This document shows positions 21,736 through 31,561 of a stretch of DNA of 64,000 nt, piece after piece. The stretch is from NCBI RefSeq assembly GCF_001642475.1, contig NW_019174032.1, forward strand, positions 50,758 through 114,757, read 5' to 3'. Below the pieces are notes generated by a model. That model did no database searches, was not told the origin of the DNA, and was given only the letters and a program-made list of their open reading frames with translations. Source of the stretch: Fonsecaea monophora (lineage: Eukaryota > Ascomycota > Eurotiomycetes > Chaetothyriales > Herpotrichiellaceae). Made by a program: the position numbers and the translations under genes. Within the stretch, counting starts at the first letter, position 1. Every line of letters starts with the position of its first letter.

Positions 21736-23049
21736 TCATCTTCCAGCTTCAAGCTGCGAAGGCGTAGGCAGGGCTTCCGGAGCCGCCGTTTGTGTCTGGG
21801 CTGGTCGACTTAGACCTGGTATTCTGAAGCCAAACCGTGGTCTCCGTGACGACGGAGTATCGACGCCTTCGTGACCCGCAGCTGTATTTGAGCTTGGTAA
21901 TCTGTCTCCTTGTTGCCTCCGACTTTGTTCTCGATTTGACTGATCTGTCCGCTCCGCACGCACCACGAGTGGAAATCCATGTCGATCGCGATCATGATAC
22001 ACGATGCTCATAAATCGCCCCGGTATGATCATTGCCGGTCTTCGGCCTGGTCGTCCATTTCCGATAATTGAGAATGCCGTTGGAGGCGGCTGCAGGTTTG
22101 TTGGGTGCACTTCGGCACCTTCGGGTCGAGGTTTGGGGACGTAATAATCCGCTTTGCAGAGAGGACAACAGGCTCGGCGTGATGTCAACCAAGGATCAAC
22201 GCAAGAGGCATGGAATGCATGGCACAGTGTAGCCCACGTATATCGTCGTCATCGTCGATGTTGTCAATACAAATGGCACAAGCATCGCCGGGATCAGGTA
22301 ATTGCTCGGGCGGAAGGGCCGTCTGGATGCGTTCTTCGTCTTCGTCCTCGTCATCGTGACTGGTGACTTTGTGTACCGGAGTACCTGGTGTCACCGTGGA
22401 TGGACTGGATTTGGGCCGGGACGGCGTGACTGGCCGGTTTTCCGTGTCACTCTTTTCAGCCTCTACAAGCTCTGGTTCGCCATGCTCGGGCGTTTTCTCC
22501 TCGGACGAAGTGTTGGTTTGTGCATGTGCCAATTCCTGGGCTTCCATTTCCTTTGACTCTTTGGAATCTCGTTGAGCATTGTGTATGCTAGCCGGTCGAG
22601 AAGCAGTAGTAATCCCTCCAGCAGTGGGCAGGCCTTCATCGGCACGATTCGAACGCCACGTTTTGTATTTGGTCAGAGGGAATTTTTCGTTGACTTCCTC
22701 GATGGTCATGAGCTTCTTCTCGCGCCTGCGGCGGTGTTGTCGAGGCATCGCTGCGAGATCCACTCCGTCCGGATCTTCGCCATTCATGCGCTGTCTATTG
22801 CGCTGGTTATATCGGAAGCAGTATTTGACACCAACGATAATCCTGACAGGCACACACACAACAAGATTAGATGATTCAGAGATGCCCGAAGTTGACTGGG
22901 GCTCACCATAAGTTTGTAAAGACGACACCAAAGCCGAGAGCGACGAAAAAGAGTAGTGGCGAACTAGGACCAGAACCTCCATTGCCACCAGGGTTCCCCG
23001 TTGGGCTCGCAGTGGACGACGCCGTCGTAGTTAATGTTGAAGAAGCCAT
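21736..23049 (-). CDS. RING-H2 E3 ubiquitin ligase, frameshifted in the RING
   Basis: Exon 1 (23049-22907) encodes a Ser/Thr/Gly-rich N-terminus and a membrane helix (LLFFVALGFGVVFTNLW). A 64 bp intron leads to exon 2 (22842 down to 21736). Exon 2 carries a basic stretch (RRRREKK), a long acidic disordered region and then the RING. The RING begins DACAICIDNIDDDDDIRGLHC and resumes, one frame over, as HAFHASCVDPWLTSRRACCPLC. Exactly one base is missing at about 22221-22223, where a CGH motif is expected. Adding one base makes the two exons exactly 417 codons. All eight zinc ligands are otherwise present. Membrane-anchored RING-H2 proteins ubiquitinate membrane or secretory-pathway clients. The break may be an assembly error, a strain-specific null or a true pseudogene; the rest of the gene is undamaged. 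Confidence 0.75.
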
Positions 23050-24781
23050 CTTAGATGAGATATGATGGCGCAGACAAAGTGTTCGACAGGCTCGACGTAG
23101 TCAACGTGCAGAAGTCGGGTGCGCAACCGGGTGCTGATGGGAGCATCTAAGCTGTGCCGGCGACCACGGATCCAGGAGGAAAGCACTGATTATCCCTTGA
23201 ACCAGTCGTAGATGGGCAGAGACATGAACAGGAGGACAAAAAGGAGAGATGACGAGTCGCGAAGGATAGGGAGGAGTAGGTGGCGATCGATTTCGATGTA
23301 TGCAAATCTGTAATCGACGAGGAGTGACGGAACGATCAATCGAAGCAAGGGTGAGATTAGGATTGGTCCTCGGGCGCTCCAATATGGGCCTGAATCCTCC
23401 CTCACACACGAGGCGGATTGAGTGACAAAAGGTTACGAAGTGAAGGGGGAGGCTGTTTCAAGGGGGAAGAAGCAACCTCTGCTTCGGAGACGGGATTGGC
23501 CCAGATGGCGGATGTGCAGGTCTTCAGTAGGGCGGTTTCGGATGCAGCATCCCCAGTTAAGATGAAGGAGGATGTATTGCGGCTGCTGCAGCAGAATGAT
23601 AGAAGATTGAGGTTAATGGGAACGGGATGAACGAGGTAATAGTGATGCAGGAGCTGGAGAAAGAAGAGGGTGATGGCAGAGGGTGAGGATGGCGCAGTTG
23701 GCAAGCTGGTGATGGTGGTGCCAATGCTGGTTCACGAGACCAAGTCCGAGGAAAGACTGCGCGCGGGGGAGAAGAGAGAATATTGAAGGGCTGGGCTGGG
23801 CGGGAGAACTGCAGTGACCACGATGCTCACACCTACGGAAATCCGGTTTAGTTAAAGAAAGCTACTCGGCGTCCAGGTGCCTAGCACTGCCTAAGTTGTT
23901 TAGTGAGGTCCTCGGTGGTCCTCCCCAAGCCCTGGCTTGCCTGGCTGCGGGATGGCCGGGATCCCTGCATCATGATTCATTCATACACTACTTTCTTCTT
24001 CTTCCTGCGCCACATCCACATCCACATCTTGTATACCGACCGAGTACTTCGTAAGACATTTGATTGACCAAGGAACAATCGTTCGATCATTCAATATCTC
24101 GATGAAATCCTACTCACTCTCTTTCCCAGCACAACTTCCTCGATACAACCTTGCCCTGACCACCGCCCACTCCCCCTCGATCCCTACGGCCACCCTCCGT
24201 CCTCACGCCCTTGTCGCCACCCGCACTGCGGCACGGAAACTAGAGACCAACGCCCACGCCTTCCCGGCCTCTCACGAATCACCTCTCTCGCCCACAGCCG
24301 CGGCTTGCGACGCCTGCGCACTTGACCTGCCTAGGTGCGAGCTTGTGTCTCTCGCTTATTCCCCGGCCCTTGGCCCTCCAGTGCTCGGTATTGGGCGATT
24401 AAGTCTCTGGGATTCGTCGAGGATCACTTGACCCTGCAACAATTTGTACCTTGCTCTAAGCGGGCGCGGGGTTTTATAGCGCGGTGCTTGTTGATCAGTA
24501 ATAATGATGTGGTACGCAATGGATTCAAAACGACCTGGCCATAGCTACAAGTAGCAATTGTTGCGTGTCTCTGGCAGCCAATGTGCGTCAAACCATCTTG
24601 TCCCAGCCACCCGCTCCAGATCCGGATTTGAACACAAACCATCGTCCCCGCCCAAGGGAAATGCTCCGATGATTGGGTCTAGACGCTGTTCTTCTGGTAT
24701 CGCACATCACATCAGCCCTCCCAATATTTGCTCTCCACAAGAAGTTTAAACCACCGGGTGCTGGGCACTCAGCCTTCTCGG
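23050..24781. other. Intergenic, no gene supported
   Basis: Several short frames exist on both strands. One on the plus strand, from an ATG at about 24102 to 24431, is Ala/Pro/Thr-rich and looks compositional rather than coding. No RNA gene or repeat recognised. Confidence 0.5.
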
Positions 24782-27114
24782 TCAATATGTAACTTTGCTT
24801 CCTTTGCGATATCCGCCTTCCTCTTCGACATCGTCGTCCAGTGCATTCATCTCCTCTTCCCTTTCATTCAACCCATGGAATAGGATCCAAATCAGGCAGC
24901 CAGCGCAGAAGCTCGCAATGCAAAGTCCCACAAACATCCACAGGATGGCAGGGTCATAAGCCACTGGCGTCAGTGCCTCTCCTAGCGCGGAACCAAACGC
25001 ATTGGTAAGGAGATAGATAGATTGCACAAAAGACTTCATGCTCGGGGGAGCCTTTGTGTATGCGTACTCCAGACCTGTCACTGAGGCGAAGATTTCGGAG
25101 ATACCGATAAGCATATACTGTGTCGGAGTGTCAGCCGCTGAACGCTGGTAACCAATGCGCGTTCTGGTTCTCCACTTACAGCTGGGGCTTGGATCGCAAT
25201 GTGCACATTGTTGCCCTCAGCGACGCCATCGACGAGCGATGCGTCGCACAGTGGCTGCTTATAACACGGTCCGGAGCTGTGGCGTCCCGTCAGCAAGAAA
25301 CTCTGTCGCCCGTTCCGATCACTTACCTGTAAATTAGGTGCTGCACAATTGCGGCGTACATCATGGCAAGGGACGCGATCCAGAATCCCAAGACAATTCG
25401 ATTGATCGGTGGGAAAGGGATGTGCATCTTTCTCAAAAGAGGGTAGACGAATCTATCCAAGATGGGCACAAAGACAATTATGGAGATCTGCAGGCAGACT
25501 CGTGAGCATTCTCGTTATCTGAGAAGGAAGGGTTCCTTCCCAGAGCCACGTACTCACCGGATCAAAATTCTGCATCAAGTCGTTGGGAATTCCGTGTCCT
25601 CGCATCTGACCGGCTTGGGTGACAAAGTTGCCACTGAATTGTCCGTAGACACACCAGTCTAAGCGTGTAGCATCAGCATGTTTTCCTCCTTTGCTCGATG
25701 TGCAAAATGAAATCTCAATCTTTACTTTCCAAGGGTGAACTTACAGATCGGATAGATGACAAAGACCCGGCAGGCGACCAGCGCTCTCTTCAACTCTTCG
25801 ATGAAATGGTCGTTCCACGGGACCGTCTTGTGAATGCCCCTTTCCGCCATCCAGCTCGGCTTCGGCGCATTTTGGTCACGGTGCTTGATCATGAGCCAGA
25901 CTGCCTTGAACGCGTCCGTGATGATGGACCCCTGGGGTGGCCGGACGACGTAGATGTTGCGCCCCATGATGAGAACCGCGGTGCCGGCGCAGAACATGCA
26001 GAAGCAGAGCAAGTACGCGGACCAGAAGCCGACGTCGCGTTCCATGTACGGCGTCGCCAGGAGAGACAAGGCACCGATGTTGATGCAGGTGTAAAAGATC
26101 ATGTAGATCCGCTGGATAGTCACGGCTGGGTCGATGATGATTCGCTCGCCTTTCGGGGTGGTTGACATCTTTCTTGCGTCAGTATCCTCCTTCTCGCCCA
26201 CTTATGACCATTGAGTGCTCGGCTACTTACAACCATTCTCCTGCGCTTATACTGGTCCGCAATCAACGGGGCAACATTCGACTTGATACCTCCAGTTCCA
26301 ATGCCGATAACGATGATCGCTGTGATGAACCCGCCGAGGCCGGCCCCATTCTGCAGGGAGACCGGCAATGAAGTCGTAAATAGGATCAAAAGCCCAATCA
26401 GGTAGACCACGCAGAAGTAAAGGATGGCCTTGTACTTGCCCAGGTACTGGTCGGCAACGATCGCACCCAGTATTGGTGTGACGTAGCAGAAGAAGCTGGT
26501 TTGAGGGTTAGCTGCAAAATTGACAGCAGGGTGATGATGAAGGGAGTCATTTCTCACTTAAAGAAGGTAGTAAGTCCTGTTGCACCTTGATGTCCCATTC
26601 CCAGGGCACCTCGTCCCTGAGATCCATCAAGCGGTCGCTGTACATAGTTCTGTCAAGACGTTAGCCAAAGCTCCGCATCACTTAGATACGCGATGTGAGT
26701 GTCCTCACCTGGAATATACCCTGGCAACCGTAGAAGGTGAAACGCTCACACAGCTCGACAAAAGCAACCAGGAAGGTGGAAAAAGGGAGGCTTTCGCCAA
26801 CGTGGCGCAGATGTTTCTTCTCGTGCTCGTTCGGCTCCAATCCATCTTCGGTCTGGCCAATTTCGGTATCCTCGCTGGGGGAATGTGGTCCCTCCCTGTC
26901 ACCGATGAAGCCGTGCTCTTTAAGAGTTGGGAGTGCCTTTGTATCTGCCGTGAGTGGCCCCCCAGTGATGTCGTGGATGGCTTTCACAGAATCATCATCC
27001 ACTTTGTGTTTCTCCCCGTGCAGTCTAGGAAGGGGTTTCGGTCAGATTGAACATGGATCAATTGAACTGGTTGGAGGATACGTACTGAGCGGCCGGAAAC
27101 TCGTGTTCGGCCAT
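24782..27114 (-). CDS. PTR2-type peptide transporter (POT family)
   Basis: Nine exons: 27114-27086, 27024-26709, 26649-26558, 26495-26231, 26168-25745, 25658-25558, 25487-25327, 25276-25180 and 25117-24782, give 606 residues, normal for fungal PTR2. Family motifs appear in order. They are FVELCERFTFYGCQGIFQ (the E-x-x-E/C-x-R-F-x-Y-Y motif of TM1), TTFFNFFCYVTPILGAIVAD, GTGGIKSNVAPLIADQ, IQRIYMIFYTCINIGAL, YPIYWCVYGQFSGNFVTQAG and EIFASVTGLEYAYTKAP. POT proteins import di- and tripeptides with protons across the plasma membrane. In TM1 the classical ExxERFxYY reads ELCERFTFYG, so the first half is kept. The C-terminus is acidic then basic and cytosolic. Exon 5 opens with an ATG by coincidence; the phase supports joining it to exon 4. 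Neighbours give no pathway hint. Confidence 0.9.
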
Positions 27115-28529
27115 AGTTTGACTTCAGGACTTTCTCGTGTGATAAGTGAGGTGAAGGTATATGCAGAGGAAGTAATGTACGAGAGAGAAAAGGATGTAAA
27201 GAGATGATGAGAACGTGGAGACCCAAGGGGATTATCAGACGCAGGGCGACAAGATGCGGAACTCGACCAAAAGCACCAACCTCACAGGGTATGTCGCCCG
27301 AACATACATAGATTATCATACGACTATGCATGTACTCAACTCGCAGATCTGGACAGAGGTCGGCCATCGTGAAAACGACCCTTGCCAGGAACATGAGCCG
27401 CCACAGAAGGGTTGCAGGGTGCCGAGAAATCCACCAATACCAGGCATTGCAGTTGTAAACATCTACTACCCTTCGTTGCCACGGATCGTACGTGCTCCAT
27501 CTGCCAGGATGGACGATGCGATAGTCGATGCAACAGTGACCCAGTGATCGTCAAAGCCCACCACAGGTCGTGGTCACGAAACAGCTCTTGGTGCGGCAAA
27601 CAGCGATGCTCGTGGCATGATAGCAACGGTCAGAAAAGCTTCCCATTGCTTGACGTATACCAAGAAATCCCAAGAGATAGCAAGCGAAGCTATGAAAATG
27701 CTTAACGGTGCAAGTGCGGTGCAAGGCAAGTAGTTGGATGGTTGTGGTGATTTGCCGTCGTCAAGATGAACATCAAATGCCAAGCCGGATAAAAGGCACC
27801 AGCAGCCGACAATGATGTCATTGTTGCAGGACGAGCTTGTGGTTGGTGCGCCGCCCTTCCAACCTAGGCATGATCGAAACGGGCAACAGTACGAGGTCCT
27901 GACATGGTGTTATCGACAGGTATTCGCACGCAAGTATTTCAGAGACAGGCTGTACATAGAATAAACACAGAGAGACACGGGAATGCATACCTTAAAAAAA
28001 GCCAATATTGCTTCTAACCAGTAATATTCCGAGCATATCTCCCCACTGTCTCCTCCCACCAAAGAGGACCTCCCAACAATCCCCTAAGCCAGGCCCCTTC
28101 CTTGCCCCCCGAAAATCCCTACAGGTGAATGTCTTCTTGGTGGTAGAAGGCGCCGTTGTTGAGTTGATTTGTGCCAAAGAGATTGGTAGGTTGCTACTCG
28201 TCAAAGTGTTGGATGAGATGGCTTGCTTTGGAGCATTCTTACCTGGAGGCTTTCGAAGAACGTTTGTCGAGGTTGTTTGCAGAGAATGTGGAGCTCAAGG
28301 TCTTCTCAAGTAACGCTGTCTTATAGAGGATCCAGAATTCAAAGCCTTGAGATCCAGAGTGTAACATTTGTCAGGTTTTCTAGTACCACGGAGCTCTCTT
28401 CAGAGACCAACTAGTTATTGTACATACGTAGTTGTGAGGACCCTGAGGACCTTCAACATACCACACCACCACCCCCCTGGCCCCCATTCCCTGCGCCGAC
28501 AGACTCGCCCAGCCATTCTTCCAAAGATT
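27115..28529. other. Intergenic, possible plus-strand coding fragments
   Basis: Upstream region of the peptide transporter. From about 28200 short plus-strand stretches look coding-like: EAFEERLSRLFAENVELK near 28240-28300, then a Pro/Ser-rich stretch from about 28440 that runs to a stop at 28660. I could not join them into one model. No repeat or RNA gene seen. Confidence 0.4.
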
Positions 28530-29123
28530 CTAGTGAAATTTGGAGCAAGCCGGTGGCTCATCCCACGAGAACCAGCTATTTCGAGCTGGAGGAGTCAGAC
28601 ACCACGACTTTGGTGTCAAAAAGTCCGACATGCAACACTCCGCCTTCTTCCATAGATTGAAATCGTCTATCAAGAGCCTGCCATTGTAATCCCTAGGTTT
28701 GGTTCCGATCTCATCGTCGAAGAACTTGAAACATTCCACGGTGAGACGACAGCACTGCTCTGGGAACGGTGATGTGGCAGATCGAGAAACAATTGAATGG
28801 TTTTGAGAGTTTTGAGCCACAGAGATCGTGGCTAATCGGCGTCGATGAATGTCGTCTTTGATGGCTGTGTAATTGACCTCACTGTCCAGGACTAAAATTC
28901 TCCCCTGAGATTTACTGCGCGATGTGATCTTGGTGTTGCCATCTCTCGACCCATAATTCCCTGTTTCTGAAGGCCAATCCGCCTCGCAAATAATTGAGCT
29001 TTTGCAATCCCAATCTGGATGACCTAGTGGTGTGCAAATCTGTGGCTCCGATGATGCAGCTGAGACTTGCTTGACCATGGCAGCAAGCATCACCAAGATG
29101 ATAAGGATGGAAATATTCGCCAT
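28530..29123 (-). CDS. Small secreted cysteine-rich protein
   Basis: Single-exon frame of 197 residues from the ATG at 29123; the frame upstream opens only with CTG. Residues 1-22 are a classical signal peptide with a hydrophobic core (ISILIILVMLAAM) and a cleavage-like VSA-A boundary. The mature part has ten cysteines, including two CC pairs (EQCCRL, AECCMS), an NYT glycosylation site and no transmembrane segment. I recognise no enzymatic family. Proteins like this are often cell-wall-associated or effector candidates; that is inference from architecture only. A competing plus-strand frame overlaps its last 130 bp, so the 3' end is less certain. Tandem repeats lie about 400 bp upstream. Confidence 0.5.
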   Translation of the reverse strand: MANISILIILVMLAAMVKQVSAASSEPQICTPLGHPDWDCKSSIICEADWPSETGNYGSRDGNTKITSRSKSQGRILVLDSEVNYTAIKDDIHRRRLATISVAQNSQNHSIVSRSATSPFPEQCCRLTVECFKFFDDEIGTKPRDYNGRLLIDDFNLWKKAECCMSDFLTPKSWCLTPPARNSWFSWDEPPACSKFH

Positions 29124-29554
29124 CACTGTGTTGATCAGCAAGGACGAGCTTTTGAGGTCGACACTAGCACGAATGATGGTTCAGGTTGGTTTGAGGTGTT
29201 GTCAGAGCCTGGAGGCAGAACGGGTGTTGGTAATTTGCGAAATGAAGAAATGGTGAGCAGAGTCGCTTTCTTAAGTAATGCTCTCTTACAGAGGACCTTG
29301 GCTCATTCCCAGCAGGTCCTCAAGCTCAGTGACTGTAAGGTTTTCTTGGTCTGTGGAACAGTTTGCAGGGACATGGCGACAGAGGAAGATTCCTTTGGAA
29401 CATTTTGGGACCTAGAGCAATTGCCGATGGCTCTTTGAGATCATTCCAATCGGCGTGCAACGAAGATTGGTTGGCGAAAAGTCCTGAAGACAACTGACTT
29501 TGGGCCAAACGCGACTTGGCTTTCCGTATCCTTTGGTACTGTGAGCAGTTGTCG
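29124..29554. other. Intergenic, no gene seen
   Basis: Presumed promoter of the secreted protein. Minus-strand frames here are short. No other element recognised. Confidence 0.4.
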
Positions 29555-29690
29555 ACAGGTGTTCTTCACAGGTGTTCTTCACAGGTGTTCTTCACAGGTG
29601 TTCTTCACAGGTGTTCTTCACAGGTGTTCTTCACAGGTGTTCTTCACAGGTGTTCTTCACAGGTGTTCTTCACAGGTGTTCTTCACAGGT
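29555..29690. repeat. 13-bp minisatellite, about 10.5 copies
   Basis: The unit ACAGGTGTTCTTC repeats head to tail without visible mismatch over 136 bp. Because 13 is not a multiple of three, the array cannot be a simple protein repeat. Perfect identity implies recent expansion. Confidence 0.95.
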
Positions 29691-29859
29691 AGGATATTGC
29701 AGGTCTTGATGTTGCAATAACTCAGGTTGTGATTGTTCTGATAGTGAAGGGGCGGCATTTGGCACAAGGTTACAAGACTCTTGAAGACCGCGGGACCTCT
29801 TTGCTGTCCGAGAGTTGAGGAGATATCTGAAATTGGGTTCCGCTGGAATTCCGCACGAT
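29691..29859. other. Spacer between two repeat arrays
   Basis: No gene or repeat recognised. Confidence 0.4.
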
Positions 29860-30215
29860 TTTGTAGGAGTGAGGGTAGTGGTTGGTTGGATTGAAGACAG
29901 TTGTATTCTTTGACTTGAGGCCGAGTTCAGCTGAATGTGTGGTGCTCTGTAGGACTGACAGCAGTGGTTGGTTGTGATTGTATCCTTTGGCTTGAGGTTG
30001 TGATGCTCTGTAAGACTGAGAGCAATGGTTGCTTGGAATTGAAGAAAGTTGTATCCTCTGACTTGAGTTTGAATTCGCTTGGGGGTGCGATGCTCTGTAG
30101 GACTGAGAGCGGTGGCTGGCAGTGGTTGAAGAAAGTTTTGCATTTTTTGACTTTGGGTTGAGTTTGGCTTGGAGTGAACGCTCTGTTTGACTGAGAGCAG
30201 CGGTCGACAGAATGA
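29860..30215. repeat. Diverged tandem repeat, unit about 75-90 bp
   Basis: Four or five copies share the core GCTCTGTAGGACTGAGAGC followed by a GTGGTTGG-like segment, TTGAAGAAAGTTG and CTGACTTGAG. Copies begin at about 29943, 30006, 30091 and 30178, with a partial copy upstream. They differ by substitutions and small indels, so the array is older than the adjacent 13-bp minisatellite. A minus-strand frame spans it (Gln/Ser/Thr-rich) but looks like a by-product of the repeat. Confidence 0.75.
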
Positions 30216-30459
30216 TGATTGATGCGTGAACTCGTTGCCAATCCAATGTACCCAAGTCTTCAAGCCATCTCTTCACACAGAGAGAGGGGGGGGGGAGCCG
30301 GGTCTCTTTTGCCTTGGGACAACCAACCCAAGTTTCCACCGAGCGCCACGTGGAGGCAGAGACCATGCCCGGCATAAGAATACAAGATAATGATGGGACC
30401 CGCCCCTCTGTGTAATAATAATGCAAAATAAAGGCGCAACCACGCCGCCGAAAAACCAA

Positions 30460-30944
30460 CTAGCGAGTTGGGGGCTCGCTGGAGTGAACATCACTCTGTA
30501 ATATCCGTTAGCATTCCAGTTACCTGCAACAAAATCAGACATGATAATAAACTTACCCTTCCTTCTTCCTCCTCTTCTTCCACCTCCGCAACCTCGGACG
30601 GCGCCGCCTCCGTCCTGGGTTCTCCTCGGGCACCTACCAGATCCAACGGCACTGGTAGGGGAGGTCTCTCCCCAGGAGGATTCTGGCTCCTCCGAGGCCG
30701 TTCTGTCTTCTGGACTATCTAAGTCCGCACTTTCTCGTTAAACAGGAAAGACAAAACGCCCACCACCAAGGACAACACCGCCAGGACAACCACCCATTGC
30801 ATGGGCTTCGTCCAGGGTGAGGCCTGGGATTGGGGCGGAGGCGAAGTCCCGGAGGACTGGTCAATTCGACTGTAGAACACCGGTTAGCTTCATATATGCG
30901 AATTTGACATAGGTGTTGAGCGACTTGACGTACCTTGGTGCCAT
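30460..30944 (-). CDS. Very small single-pass membrane protein, in-frame TAG
   Basis: Exon 1 (30944-30934) holds only MAP plus two bases. A 64 bp intron with a GTACGT donor, a GCTAAC branch site and TTCTACAG acceptor leads to exon 2 from 30869. This encodes a Ser/Pro-rich head and a good membrane helix (WVVVLAVLSLVVGVLSFLF), then NEKVRT and TAG at 30721-30719: 53 residues. The same frame continues past the TAG with basic, proline-rich, then acidic sequence (EVAEVEEEEEEGR). It reaches a clean 61 bp intron (30556-30496, GTAAGT, GCTAAC, TTACAG) and ends SSEPPTR before TAG at 30460. Either the stop is read through, or a 48-nt intron (from GTGCGG at about 30729) removes it in phase, or the base is an error. 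Function unknown. Confidence 0.5.
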
Positions 30945-31561
30945 GATTGCTTCCCGAGGAAAGGGAAAGAAGAGAGGGAGAGAGCGCGGGGGTGCAGACA
31001 GGTATATGTGCTGACCGCGGCCGCCGTAAACTATACCTGGTTGAGATAATGTAAGCAAAAACCCACTATGACTTGGGAGGACTGGCAGGTGCAGTCGGAT
31101 AGCCAATCAGAGGCCGTCAGTTCCAACATCCGTCACCGCTATTGTAATTTACGTATCACCGTAGTACATATATGGTGTCACCCGCCTGTAAGATATCAAA
31201 AATTGACAAGAGTGTCCACCACGGAGCAAACAAACGTGAGAAGAGAAAGAACTAATACTGACAAGACCCCAAGATCATTGTAGAGAATGATGATTGATTG
31301 TCAGAACTATTTAGGCCGTGTTTGTATCATGCACCGACGCATGAACGCCAGAGAATGAAATACACGTATAGCTATGCGAGCATTTTCCCGCCTTCAACCA
31401 AACGCCAGTGATGCTTGCACGTCCCTCGCCTCCAGCGCCTTGCAAACAACAGGTCATTGTGTGTACAAAAGAAAATGAAAAAGGCCCAGGCTCCAATCGT
31501 TCGAGCAAATTTCCATAAGTCGGTCATAAAGCATAGACACATGAGAAAGGGTAGAATAAAA
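30945..31561. other. Intergenic, no gene seen
   Basis: Lies between the 3' end of the Rim15-like gene and the start of the small membrane protein. No repeat or RNA gene seen. Confidence 0.5.

Noticed and set aside
24102..24431. Plus-strand frame of about 109 residues
   Set aside because: Ala/Pro/Thr-rich compositional frame with no motif, no intron signals and no recognisable family.
29555..29690. Possible CRISPR-like array
   Set aside because: Units are contiguous with no spacers, and the host is a fungus.
29670..30263. Long minus-strand Gln/Ser/Thr-rich frame
   Set aside because: It simply tracks the diverged tandem repeat; the first in-frame ATG is not certain and the periodicity is at DNA level.
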